Below, one piece after another: positions 45,676-54,093 of a stretch of 64,000 nucleotides of DNA. Position 1 is the first letter of the stretch; every line of letters begins with the position of its first letter. Source of the DNA: Gracilibacillus kekensis. GTDB taxonomy: Bacteria; Bacillota; Bacilli; Bacillales; Amphibacillaceae. Below the pieces are notes generated by a model, which did not search any database, was not told the origin of the DNA, and worked only from the letters and a program-made list of their open reading frames with translations. The stretch is taken from assembly GCF_900143085.1 (NCBI RefSeq), contig NZ_FRCZ01000001.1, forward strand, positions 558,001-622,000. Reading direction: 5' to 3'. The position numbers and the translations under genes were made by a program.

Positions 45676-46550
45676 TACATGTCAACCTCTCGTTTCTTAT
45701 TGTAATAGACTTGTGTTAAGGAAATAATCGCCACGATCAGAAAGAAAACAACGGCTTTTGCTTGTCCATAAGCCATTTCATTAGAACTGAACGCAGTCTT
45801 AACAATTTCCATTGCCACCATTTGTGTCGATTCAAATGGCCCCCCGTTTGTTAATGAAAGGTTCTGATCATACATTTTAAACGAAGTCGATAAGGTTAAG
45901 AACATACTTACGGTAAACGCTGGTGCCACAAGTGGAAATGTAATATTTTTGAATCGTTGAAAACTGTTCGCCCCATCAATTTTAGCTGCTTCGATCAGTT
46001 CATTCGGAATGTTTTGCAAATAAGCGATGTAAATGATCATAATGTAACCGGCCATTTGCCAAACGGTTAATATTACAAGTCCCCAAAAACCTGTTGTTGT
46101 CGTCGATAACCAGCCCTGTAAGCCTGCAATACCCAGTGCTTCTCCAATATCGGAAAATACACTGATGAAAATAAATTGCCAGATAAAACCTAGAATCAAA
46201 CCACCGATTAAGTTTGGCATAAAGAAAACGGTTCGAAGCAGGTTGGCTGACTTCAATTTACGTGTCACAATTAAAGCTAAAGATAAACCAAAGAAATTAA
46301 GCAGAATTACCGTTACTACTGAAAATTTAATGGTAAACCATAATGAATTTAAAAATGCTGTATCATGTATTAAACGTGAATAATTCTCAAAACCGATAAA
46401 CCTTGTTGCCCGGAGTCCATCCCAGTCGGTAAAAGAGTAAAACGTTCCATAAAGTAACGGAACGATCACGACAAGGGCTAAAGCAAGCAATACCGGAGAG
46501 AGAAATAACCAAAAGGAAAGATCACGATTTCGCACCTTCATCCCCTCCAT
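45675..46550 (-). CDS. Sugar ABC transporter permease (MalF-type)
   Basis: 291 residues, six helices, EAA loop IEAAKIDGANSFQRFKNITFP. First permease of the importer. The start is uncertain: GGAGGGG lies inside the open frame, so a GTG a few codons downstream could be the true start. Confidence 0.9.
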   Translation of the reverse strand: MEGMKVRNRDLSFWLFLSPVLLALALVVIVPLLYGTFYSFTDWDGLRATRFIGFENYSRLIHDTAFLNSLWFTIKFSVVTVILLNFFGLSLALIVTRKLKSANLLRTVFFMPNLIGGLILGFIWQFIFISVFSDIGEALGIAGLQGWLSTTTTGFWGLVILTVWQMAGYIMIIYIAYLQNIPNELIEAAKIDGANSFQRFKNITFPLVAPAFTVSMFLTLSTSFKMYDQNLSLTNGGPFESTQMVAMEIVKTAFSSNEMAYGQAKAVVFFLIVAIISLTQVYYNKKREVDM

Positions 46551-46565
46551 TCTATTGATTTAAAC

Positions 46566-46598
46566 ACACATAGCAAGCAATGATTGCTTGCTATGTGT
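46566..46598 (-). terminator. Intercistronic hairpin between binding protein and permease
   Basis: Perfect 15-bp stem (46566-46580 with 46584-46598) and a 3-nt loop, with only a short T run. Similar hairpins after binding-protein genes stabilise the upstream mRNA and lower permease expression. Confidence 0.6.
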
Positions 46599-46607
46599 CT
46601 CTTTATT

Positions 46608-47906
46608 TTACTGTCTTGCTGATTCCCATTCTGCAATGGCTGCATCAATTGCTTCCTCAAATGTAGCTTCATCACCTAGATAACGTTGAATATTAGAACC
46701 TAATGCATCTTGTCCCCACATAGTTGGGTAACCAGAGAAGATCCATCCGATTGTATTACCAGCTTCTGAATATTCATATACTTCTTTTGACAATGGATCA
46801 ACAATTTTGTCTGTGTCATATCCTTCGTAAGCAGGAATGAATTTAAAATCTTCCAATACCGCTGTTTTCCCAGCTTCTGACGTATACATCCAATCTAAGA
46901 AATCTTTCGCTGCCTGAATCTCTTCATCTGTTCCTTGATTGTTGACTGCCCAATAATTTGGAACGCCTACCGGAATACTGCCTTCATGCCCTTCGACAGG
47001 GATCGGAATAATACCAATGTTTTGTGCTACTTCTTCATCCATTTGTTGAATGGAAGGATATACCCAGTTTCCTTGCTGGATCATCGCCACACGCTCAAGT
47101 GAGAAGTACTCTTCCACTTGTTGAGAGTAATCAAGACTTAATACAGGTCCAACCGAATAATCTGCCTGTAGATCAATAAATCGTTTGAACTCATCTGCTC
47201 TTTCAAATGCAAGTGTTTCTGCCTGGTACGCTTTCATTACGTCCTGATCAAATTCTGGTGACAGGTAAGCATTGGCCGCATGGTCACCAATGACCCAGCC
47301 TTCTTTACCTGGGAAAGCAAAAACACTGTCAATCCCTAATTCCTCTTTCATACCATCGAGCGTTTGAACCGCTTTTTCTAAATCTTCATAAGTTAGAAGA
47401 TCATCCGGATTAATACCCGCTTCTTCAAAAATACGTTTATTGTAAATCAGGCCATAACCTTCTTGGTTAAATGGTAATCCGAGAATTTCTTCACCATCTT
47501 TAACAGTGGATAGCGTACCATCTAATGCCGCATCTGCCGCTTTTGTATCTGATAAATCTGTTAAGTATTCACGATAATCCTCTACCCCTTGAGGACCACC
47601 GATATTAAAAATGTCCGGTGCTTCACCTGAGTTAAATTCCGTTTTCAATACTGGATCATAATCCGTACCACCACCAACGGTTTTTACTGAGATGGAGACA
47701 TCAGGATTTTCTTCTTGATATTGTGCAACAAGATCCTCAAACTGATCTTTAAATTCTACTTTTCCTTGAAAAATATCAATCGACACCTGTTCACCAGATC
47801 CCGCATTTTCATTGCCGGACTCTTCGTCTGACCCACCACATGCCGCTAAGGCAAAGGCTATTGCCAGCATCAATAAAACGAATAACATTTTTTTCATCGT
47901 AATCAT
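46608..47906 (-). CDS. Extracellular sugar-binding lipoprotein of the ABC importer
   Basis: 432 residues with a lipoprotein signal (hydrophobic stretch, then LAAC with Cys23). The mature part is a family 1 solute-binding protein, with the IFNIGGPQGVEDY and AAKDFLDWMYTSE regions typical of malto-oligosaccharide binders. First gene of the operon, with AAGGGGCG before the ATG and a LacI-type operator upstream. Ligand is inferred from the glucosidase in the operon. Confidence 0.9.
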   Translation of the reverse strand: MITMKKMLFVLLMLAIAFALAACGGSDEESGNENAGSGEQVSIDIFQGKVEFKDQFEDLVAQYQEENPDVSISVKTVGGGTDYDPVLKTEFNSGEAPDIFNIGGPQGVEDYREYLTDLSDTKAADAALDGTLSTVKDGEEILGLPFNQEGYGLIYNKRIFEEAGINPDDLLTYEDLEKAVQTLDGMKEELGIDSVFAFPGKEGWVIGDHAANAYLSPEFDQDVMKAYQAETLAFERADEFKRFIDLQADYSVGPVLSLDYSQQVEEYFSLERVAMIQQGNWVYPSIQQMDEEVAQNIGIIPIPVEGHEGSIPVGVPNYWAVNNQGTDEEIQAAKDFLDWMYTSEAGKTAVLEDFKFIPAYEGYDTDKIVDPLSKEVYEYSEAGNTIGWIFSGYPTMWGQDALGSNIQRYLGDEATFEEAIDAAIAEWESARQ

Positions 47907-47958
47907 TACGCCCCTTTTTATTTACAATTAATAAAATTGACATCGTTTACTTTTTTGC

Positions 47959-47970
47959 GCAAACGATTGC
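47959..47970. promoter_or_regulatory. LacI/GalR-type operator (MalR- or CcpA-like)
   Basis: GCAAACGATTGC, a palindrome with the central CG of LacI-family operators, 53 nt upstream of the binding-protein start. It departs from the CcpA consensus at the ends, so a sugar-specific repressor is more likely. The rest of the gap to 48261 shows nothing I can name. Confidence 0.6.
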
Positions 47971-48261
47971 ATCAACTTCATAGATTAAGATTATCATAGG
48001 ATAAAAGAAAAGACAATAATTAATTCAATGAATTTTTTACCATCTCTTTAGTATTTTCATGTCGATCTCTTGTTATTCATAGGACTTCTTTATTTTCATT
48101 AAAGGAAAGATTTTTATGAATAATTCATGAGAAATTAGGCAAACGCATGCCCAAAAGGAATCATTGGGATCTTTGAAGATCACATAAAACAGTCATTCAC
48201 TTCAGGGGAGATTTATTGAGGAAATTTAGGAGATTCCGTGTGACATTGGCATTTGTGAAGT

Positions 48262-48399
48262 TTGACGGGATAAGTAGTGTTGTTGACGGGATAAGTGTCC
48301 GGCTTGACAGGATAACTCTTGCTGTTCACGGGATATATGCATTTATCCCGTGAACAGTAGAGCTTATCCCGTGAAGAGAGCAAAGTATCCCGTGAACAG
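48262..48399. repeat. 21-nt repeat array, four units plus three inverted units
   Basis: Three units beginning TTGACGGGATAAG or TTGACAGGATAAC at exact 21-nt steps, one TTCACGGGATAT, then three inverted TATCCCGTGAACAG-type units. The array ends 1 nt from the reductase stop codon, so it forms the 3' end of that message. Confidence 0.85.
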
Positions 48400-48400
48400 A

Positions 48401-49429
48401 CTATTTTAGTAACTCTTGGACAAGCTGTTTGTTTTTTTCTTTAAAAATATCGTTATGGGAGGAGACCATGGCTACCTCTCTTGCGTCAGGGTTGAGGTAT
48501 TTTTTGGCGCTGTTTACTGCCTTCGCTGCGTCATTAAATGCGCCGAGAATAAGGTGGACTTTGCTGTCATATTTTACTTTGTCGCCTGCTGCGTACAGAC
48601 CGGGAACATTGCTGTCGCCTGGTATGTAAAAATCATCGATTAAATCTATTGGTAAATCGCTATTTTCCAGTAGCGAAGAGTCGCGGTCGAAGCCATGGTT
48701 GATTAACACTTCGTCAATCTCTACAGTCGTTGTTTCTCCAGTTACCGTGTTGGTTAGTTCTACTTCATCGATTCTTGTTTTGTCATTCCGTGCATTTAGT
48801 TTGCTAATCATTGTCTGAAAAAAGATTTCCACACTGCTGTTGATCAATTGTGTGATGGCTGCTTCATGGCCATTTAACTGATCTCTTCGATAGGTAAGGT
48901 ATACTTTTTTGGCAATTGGTTCTAATTCGTTGGCCATGTCAATTGCGGCATCGCGTCCACCAGAAATGACGACCACTTTATCTTTGAATTTTTGAAAAGA
49001 TTGCACTGTGTAATGTAAATTGGTTAACTCAAATCGTTCTGCCCCCGCTATTTCCAGTTTTTGCGGTTGTAGGATGCCGCTTCCTGTTGCGATGATGACC
49101 GTTTTGGAATAGTGAACTTTTCCTGAACTGCCTCTTAACTCGAAAATACCATCTTCTCGTTTTGTGATCGATTCTACTTTTTCATTGAGAACGACGGTTG
49201 GCTTAAACGTTTTCCCCTGTTCTACTAATTGATCGATTAATTGCGCACCGGTTACCGGCAATAATCCGCCCACGTCCCAAATCATTTTTTCCGGATAGAC
49301 ATGAATTTTTCCGCCTAGCTTCGGCTGAAATTCAATGATTTTCGTCTTCATCTCTCTCAATCCACTATAAAAACTGGAATATAATCCAGCAGGTCCCCCA
49401 CCTATTATGGTTACTTCAAATAGATTCAT
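48401..49429 (-). CDS. Ferredoxin/flavodoxin-NADP reductase (thioredoxin reductase-like)
   Basis: 342 residues. FAD motif IIGGGPAGLYSS near the N-terminus, NADPH motif VVISGGRDAAIDMA in the middle, and GLYAAGDKV near the C-terminus. It lacks the redox CxxC of thioredoxin reductase, as in YumC/YcgT-type ferredoxin-NADP reductases. The start at 49429 has GGAGG upstream. Divergent from siderophore uptake genes across a Fur-like site, so it may supply electrons for iron release. Confidence 0.85.
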   Translation of the reverse strand: MNLFEVTIIGGGPAGLYSSFYSGLREMKTKIIEFQPKLGGKIHVYPEKMIWDVGGLLPVTGAQLIDQLVEQGKTFKPTVVLNEKVESITKREDGIFELRGSSGKVHYSKTVIIATGSGILQPQKLEIAGAERFELTNLHYTVQSFQKFKDKVVVISGGRDAAIDMANELEPIAKKVYLTYRRDQLNGHEAAITQLINSSVEIFFQTMISKLNARNDKTRIDEVELTNTVTGETTTVEIDEVLINHGFDRDSSLLENSDLPIDLIDDFYIPGDSNVPGLYAAGDKVKYDSKVHLILGAFNDAAKAVNSAKKYLNPDAREVAMVSSHNDIFKEKNKQLVQELLK

Positions 49430-49457
49430 TATGACGCCTCCATTTTTTTCAGAAAAT

Positions 49458-49517
49458 ATTGACAATGATTTATCTTACTATTATTATTATAAATGAAATT
49501 GATTCTCAATATCAATT
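49458..49517 (+). promoter_or_regulatory. Fur-type operators and promoter of the siderophore uptake operon
   Basis: TTGACA (49459-49464) and TATTAT (49482-49487) are 17 nt apart. AATGATTTATC overlaps the -35 and ATTGATTCTCAATATCAAT (49498-49516) lies at the expected transcript start; both resemble Fur boxes. The site lies between the divergent reductase and uptake genes and could repress both when iron is sufficient. Confidence 0.7.
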
Positions 49518-49543
49518 AAAAATAATAAAAAGGGGAGAAAAAA

Positions 49544-50446
49544 ATGAAAAAATTTGTGAGTTTGCTTTTATTATCGATTCTTCTTCTTGCAGCTTGTGGA
49601 GATCAGGAAGAGTCTGCCAGTGCAAATCAGGAAGCAGATACGATTACATACGAATCAGAAAATGGTCCGATTGAAGTACCTGCCGACCCGCAGCGCGTAA
49701 TTGTGTTAACTGGTGGATTTGCAGGGGATGTTCTTTCCCTGGACGTGCCATTAGTTGGGGTCGATACCTGGGCGAAAGATAACCCTAATTTTGATTTAGA
49801 AGGGGTCGAAGTCGTCTCTGATGAAGACTTAGAAAAAATTATTGAATTGGAACCAGATTTAATTATCGGTCAAAGTACAATAAAAAATTATGATAAATTG
49901 AGTGAAATTGCACCTACCATTACGTATACATATGGTGCACTCGATTATTTAGAACGTCACATTGAAGTAGGAAAAGCGTTAAACAAAAAAGAAGCAGCAC
50001 AAGATTGGGTCGATGATTTCAAAGAAAGGGCAACACAAGCTGGTGAGGATATTAAAGCAAAAATCGGTGAAGATGCTACCGTCACTGTTATTGAAAATTT
50101 TGATAAAGAATTATATGTATTTGGTGATAACTGGGGACGCGGTACAGAGATTCTTTACCAGGCGATGGAACTTAAGATGCCTGAGAGTGTAAAAGAAGTC
50201 GCACTGGAGGATGGCTATTATACATTATCATTAGAAGTACTTCCAGATTATGTCGGAGATTATCTTGTCATCAGTAAAACAGAAGAAACCGAGTCTTCCT
50301 TTATGGAGACAGAAACCTATAACAATATCCCTGCCGTACAAAATGATCAGGTATTTGTAGCGGATGCCGAAACCTTTTATTTCAATGATCCGATCACATT
50401 GGATAACCAGTTAGATTTTTTCATTGAAAGCTTTTTAGAAGAATAA
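49544..50446 (+). CDS. Iron-siderophore binding lipoprotein
   Basis: 300 residues with lipoprotein signal ending LAAC (Cys18). The mature part is a FecB/FhuD-type binding protein, with PQRVIVLTGGFAGDVLSL and LEPDLIIGQS. First gene of a three-gene operon with two permeases, controlled by a Fur-like site. The siderophore type cannot be told. Confidence 0.9.
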   Translation: MKKFVSLLLLSILLLAACGDQEESASANQEADTITYESENGPIEVPADPQRVIVLTGGFAGDVLSLDVPLVGVDTWAKDNPNFDLEGVEVVSDEDLEKIIELEPDLIIGQSTIKNYDKLSEIAPTITYTYGALDYLERHIEVGKALNKKEAAQDWVDDFKERATQAGEDIKAKIGEDATVTVIENFDKELYVFGDNWGRGTEILYQAMELKMPESVKEVALEDGYYTLSLEVLPDYVGDYLVISKTEETESSFMETETYNNIPAVQNDQVFVADAETFYFNDPITLDNQLDFFIESFLEE

Positions 50447-50450
50447 AACG

Positions 50451-51446
50451 ATGGCAACGAATCGATTTTTTTCCTATAAATTACTCGGAAGTATCTTGCT
50501 GTTATTGCTTGCTAGTTTACTAGCGATGCGCTTTGGTGCTGCTGATACTTCGTTACAAGATGTAGGCTTAGCTCTGATCGGAACGCAGGAGTCAGATACG
50601 ATCATGATGCTTCAGGAAATCCGTTTTCCAAGGGTGGTAGCAACCATTTTTGTCGGAGCTGCTTTAGCAGTGGCAGGCGCGATTATGCAAGGAGTCACGC
50701 GGAATCCTTTGGCAGATCCCGGCATTCTCGGTGTGTCAGCAGGTGCTAATGTGGCACTTGCATTCACGATCGCGCTCCTTCCATCCGCTAATTATTTTAT
50801 GGTGATGATCGCCTGTTTTATCGGCGCCTCGATAGGTACCTTATTAGTGATTGGTATTAGCTCAATCAGTGCAACTGGATTTTCAGCATTACGAATTGTT
50901 TTGGCAGGGTCAGCCGTTTCTGCTTTTCTTTATGCTGTAGCCGACGGAATTGGGATTTATTTTAAAATTTCAAAGGACGTATCGATGTGGACAGCAGGAG
51001 GATTTATCGGTACCAATTGGAATCAATTACAAGTGATCCTGCCTTTTATTGTGATTAGTCTTGTTGTTGCCTTATTTCTAACCAGGCAACTCTCGATCCT
51101 TAGTCTGGATGAAGATGTGGCAGTTGGGTTAGGGCAATCGATTATTCTGATCAAAACGATCTTTTTTCTATTGATAAGTATTTTGGCTGGCGCTGCTGTT
51201 GCTTTGGTGGGTAACTTGGCCTTTATCGGTTTGATGATTCCCCATATCGTTCGTGCAATGGTTGGCACTAATTATCAGCGAATCATTCCATTGTCGATAA
51301 CGATTGGCGCTACGTTTATGGTTTTGGCAGAAACAGTTGGCAGAACAATTAATGCGCCATATGAAACCTCTGTAGCAGCAATTGTGTCGATAGTTGGCTT
51401 GCCTTTTTTCTTAATCATCGTTAGGAAAGGGGCGAAAGCAGTATGA
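50451..51446 (+). CDS. FecCD-family iron-siderophore permease 1
   Basis: 331 residues, nine to ten helices, with IMQGVTRNPLADPGILGVSAGA and GLMIPHIVRAMVG, the family signatures. It starts 4 nt after the binding-protein stop and overlaps the next permease by 4 nt. Confidence 0.92.
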   Translation: MATNRFFSYKLLGSILLLLLASLLAMRFGAADTSLQDVGLALIGTQESDTIMMLQEIRFPRVVATIFVGAALAVAGAIMQGVTRNPLADPGILGVSAGANVALAFTIALLPSANYFMVMIACFIGASIGTLLVIGISSISATGFSALRIVLAGSAVSAFLYAVADGIGIYFKISKDVSMWTAGGFIGTNWNQLQVILPFIVISLVVALFLTRQLSILSLDEDVAVGLGQSIILIKTIFFLLISILAGAAVALVGNLAFIGLMIPHIVRAMVGTNYQRIIPLSITIGATFMVLAETVGRTINAPYETSVAAIVSIVGLPFFLIIVRKGAKAV

Positions 51447-52450
51447 TTGATCAGCGAATTAAAAAACAACGAGTGATTATTATCGTACTCGTGAGCTTGT
51501 TGGTGTTAATCGCGTTATTGAGTTTAGGCATTGGTTATTCTTCTGTTTCTTTTGACAGAATTATTCCTACCATATTTGGAGAAGGTACATTTAAAGAAGA
51601 GTTTGTCCTTTTTTCCGTTCGTTTACCTCGTATTTTCATTACGATATTAGCAGGGATGGCCTTAGCCTTATCTGGGGCTATTTTGCAAAGTATTACGCGC
51701 AATGACTTAGCAGACCCAGGAATCATTGGGATCAATGCCGGTGCAGGGGTCGGTGTAGCGGTTTTCTTCTTATATTTTCCAATCGAAGCGGGCAATTTTG
51801 TCTATATCTTGCCGATTGTTGCCTTTATGAGTGCACTGTTCATTGCTGCATTGATTTATATTTTTTCTTATACAAAAGGTAGCGGGATTCAACCAATTAA
51901 GCTGATTTTGGTCGGTGTCGGCTTTTCTCTGGCATGTTCAGGTGCGATGGTTGTGATGATTTCATCGGCAGCTGATCAAAAGGTTGATTTTATCGCAAAA
52001 TGGCTGGCTGGTTCAATTTGGGGAACAGATTGGCCATTTATTCTAGCACTCGTTCCATGGCTTGTTTTGCTGGTACCGTTTATTTTTTATAAGGCAAGCA
52101 AGTTAGATCTATTGGCATTCAGTGAACCTGTTGCTGTTGGGGTCGGCGTTAAGGTTGAAAAGGAACGCTTATTATTACTAATTGCAGCTGTCGCCTTAGC
52201 CGCTGCTGCCGTTTCTGTAACAGGCGGAATCTCGTTTATTGGTTTAATGGCTCCCCATATTGCAAAATCGCTAATTGGACCGAGGAATCATCTTTTTATT
52301 CCGATTGCGATGTTGATGGGTGGACTTTTGTTACTTGTTGCAGATACAATTGGTCGTAATGCTGTGGAACCCGAAGGAATTGCAGCCGGGATTGTGACAG
52401 CACTGATTGGTGCACCTTATTTTATTGTTTTGTTGTTGCGGAAGAAGTGA
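51443..52450 (+). CDS. FecCD-family iron-siderophore permease 2
   Basis: 335 residues with ILQSITRNDLADPGIIGINAG and GLMAPHIAKSLIG. It forms the channel together with permease 1. No ATPase gene follows; as in several Bacillaceae systems a shared ATPase such as FhuC or YusV encoded elsewhere is likely. Confidence 0.92.
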   Translation: MIDQRIKKQRVIIIVLVSLLVLIALLSLGIGYSSVSFDRIIPTIFGEGTFKEEFVLFSVRLPRIFITILAGMALALSGAILQSITRNDLADPGIIGINAGAGVGVAVFFLYFPIEAGNFVYILPIVAFMSALFIAALIYIFSYTKGSGIQPIKLILVGVGFSLACSGAMVVMISSAADQKVDFIAKWLAGSIWGTDWPFILALVPWLVLLVPFIFYKASKLDLLAFSEPVAVGVGVKVEKERLLLLIAAVALAAAAVSVTGGISFIGLMAPHIAKSLIGPRNHLFIPIAMLMGGLLLLVADTIGRNAVEPEGIAAGIVTALIGAPYFIVLLLRKK

Positions 52451-52475
52451 AGGGGGGGCATTGTAGATGTCCCTC

Positions 52476-52721
52476 TCATTTCAAGTACTGCTTTATCTCA
52501 TCTAATGATTTGTGTTCATACACATTTTCGATTATCTTTTCTAAGGTGGCAATGTTTTGTTGTTTTAGTTGTTGAACTATATCGTCAGGAACGGCTTCTA
52601 TATATTTTGCAATGAGCTTAACCGCTGTTTTTACTAGAGCATTAGTAGCGCCTTCTTTTCTTCCTTCTAGTCTTCCTACTTCTCTTCCCTTTTGTTCCAA
52701 ACGTTCTGCCAAGGTCATCAC
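52476..52721 (-). CDS. Short remnant of an Rpn/transposase-like protein
   Basis: 81 residues. The repeated LEQKGREVGRLEGRKEG and the charged helical tail match the C-terminal end of Rpn-family (recombination-promoting nuclease) proteins, which are normally about 300 residues. The nuclease core is absent. A fair ribosome-binding site (GGGAG) precedes the start, so a short product could still be made. Probably a truncated leftover. Confidence 0.5.
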   Translation of the reverse strand: MMTLAERLEQKGREVGRLEGRKEGATNALVKTAVKLIAKYIEAVPDDIVQQLKQQNIATLEKIIENVYEHKSLDEIKQYLK

Positions 52722-52967
52722 GATATCGCTCCCTTTAGGAAATGTTTTCTCTACACACTAAATTATATTAAAAAACTTATCATGAGGCTTAGTTAGTTTG
52801 ATAAAAGCACCTACCTATTTACCTTAAAGAACATATGTTCCTTTCAGGATATCACATTTTTCATAGGGACACAAACTTATACATCTTAACAACCGGGTTG
52901 TCAGTATTACGTATTTCCAACTAATTCTACTATAGCCCATTTTGCACATCGAAATGATAAGCTGCTT

Positions 52968-53088
52968 TTCTTCTTGTAAATCAAGTGATCCTTTTTGCAA
53001 ATTCGCCGCTCTTCTTGCATTTCAAGCACTCCTTCTTGCAGATTCGCCGCCCTTCTTGCATTTCACTTACTCCTTCTTACATCTTGCA
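52968..53088. repeat. 21-nt tandem repeat of a second family (CTTCTTGCA)
   Basis: About six direct units of 21 nt, each with a TTCTTGCA core. Two alternating tails (ATTTCAAGCACT-like and GATTCGCCGCC-like) give a 42-nt super-period. All units point the same way, unlike the CACGGGATAA arrays. The preceding 52722-52967 has no gene. Confidence 0.8.
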
Positions 53089-53105
53089 ATGTAGTAAGTC
53101 AACAA

Positions 53106-53146
53106 AACAAAAAAACATGGATTTTCGTTAACGAAAATCCATGTTT
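53106..53146 (-). terminator. Terminator of the nitroreductase gene
   Basis: A fully palindromic 34-nt sequence (53113-53146, 17 bp per arm) followed by TTTTTTTG on the minus strand, 12 nt after the stop codon. Confidence 0.85.
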
Positions 53147-53157
53147 GGACTTGAAAT

Positions 53158-53730
53158 TTAGAATTTAAAGGAACCTTCCATCACTGTTTCTGTAAGTGGT
53201 CTTCTGGTGGATGGTATTTCTCTTTCCTGGAATTTCTCTTCTAGTCTTTCTTTTTCATCTTGATATCCAATAGCAACTACGGCATGGATGTCATAATGCT
53301 CAGGTATGTTGAGAACTTCACGTGCCTGGTCTTGATAAAATCCACCCATTGCGTGTGTGATTAAACCTTTTTTCATTGCTTGTAATGAAAGAAAACCCCA
53401 TGCTGTTCCCGCATCAAACGCGTGTGTTCCTCCTGCATCTGTATCTGAAATGATTAAAACAAAAGCTGTTGCTTTATCACTCCATGCACGATTTCCATCC
53501 ATGATAAAAGAATTGAACTTATTGCGATCCTTTTCAGTCCTCGCAGCAATGAACCGCCAGGGCTGTTTGTTGCTTGCCGAAGGTGCCCAGCGAGCTGCTT
53601 CCAACACACTCATTAATGTAGCTTCATCTACCTCTTTATCGGCGAACGACCGTGGTGACCAACGACTTAAGAACATATCATCGATTGGATAGGTAGCTTC
53701 GCGATATTCCGTTATATTTATTTTTTTCAT
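53158..53730 (-). CDS. Nitroreductase-family oxidoreductase
   Basis: 190 residues. RWSPRSFADKEVDEATL and AARWAPSASNKQPWRF near the N-terminus are the FMN-binding signature; GTAWGFLSLQAMKKGL is the helix that completes the dimer site. A flavin-dependent NAD(P)H reductase of quinones or nitro compounds. It is a single gene with its own terminator. Confidence 0.9.
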   Translation of the reverse strand: MKKINITEYREATYPIDDMFLSRWSPRSFADKEVDEATLMSVLEAARWAPSASNKQPWRFIAARTEKDRNKFNSFIMDGNRAWSDKATAFVLIISDTDAGGTHAFDAGTAWGFLSLQAMKKGLITHAMGGFYQDQAREVLNIPEHYDIHAVVAIGYQDEKERLEEKFQEREIPSTRRPLTETVMEGSFKF

Positions 53731-53841
53731 AAGTATTCCCCCTTAGCCTTTCATTATAAAACATACACAGGCTTATCTCAAAAATCACGCTTCTGGGCTT
53801 TTATCATATTTTATAATAAGAAAGGGAAAAGGAGCAATATC

Positions 53842-54000
53842 ATGAAAGCATTCCTCTATTTTTGTTTGATCATGATTGTTGGTTTTCTTATTTTGGTACC
53901 ATGGCTATTATTTGTCGTTCCTTTAATGGGACTCAAAACGTTTATTATTCTACTGCTCTTGATTATTTTTGGGTTTTTTGTTGAAATCTTATGTAAATAA
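53842..54000 (+). CDS. Small two-helix membrane protein
   Basis: 52 residues, almost entirely hydrophobic, with two helices separated by VPLMGLK. AAAAGGAG lies 8 nt before the ATG. Stop at 54000, just before the promoter region of the TPR regulator. Function unknown. Confidence 0.6.
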   Translation: MKAFLYFCLIMIVGFLILVPWLLFVVPLMGLKTFIILLLLIIFGFFVEILCK

Positions 54001-54008
54001 ATGATTTT

Positions 54009-54079
54009 TTTCAAATATTTTGCAGGATTTTCGGTGATACTATCGAATTATATAAATAGTACCATAAAAATATTTGAAA
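54009..54079. promoter_or_regulatory. Widely spaced perfect inverted repeat before the TPR regulator
   Basis: TTTCAAATATTTT (54009-54021) and AAAATATTTGAAA (54067-54079) are exact reverse complements of 13 nt with 45 nt between them. TATAAA at 54051-54056 could be a -10 box inside the loop. Possible autoregulatory site acting by looping, or two half sites. Confidence 0.5.
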
Positions 54080-54093
54080 GTGAGATGAAGTAA

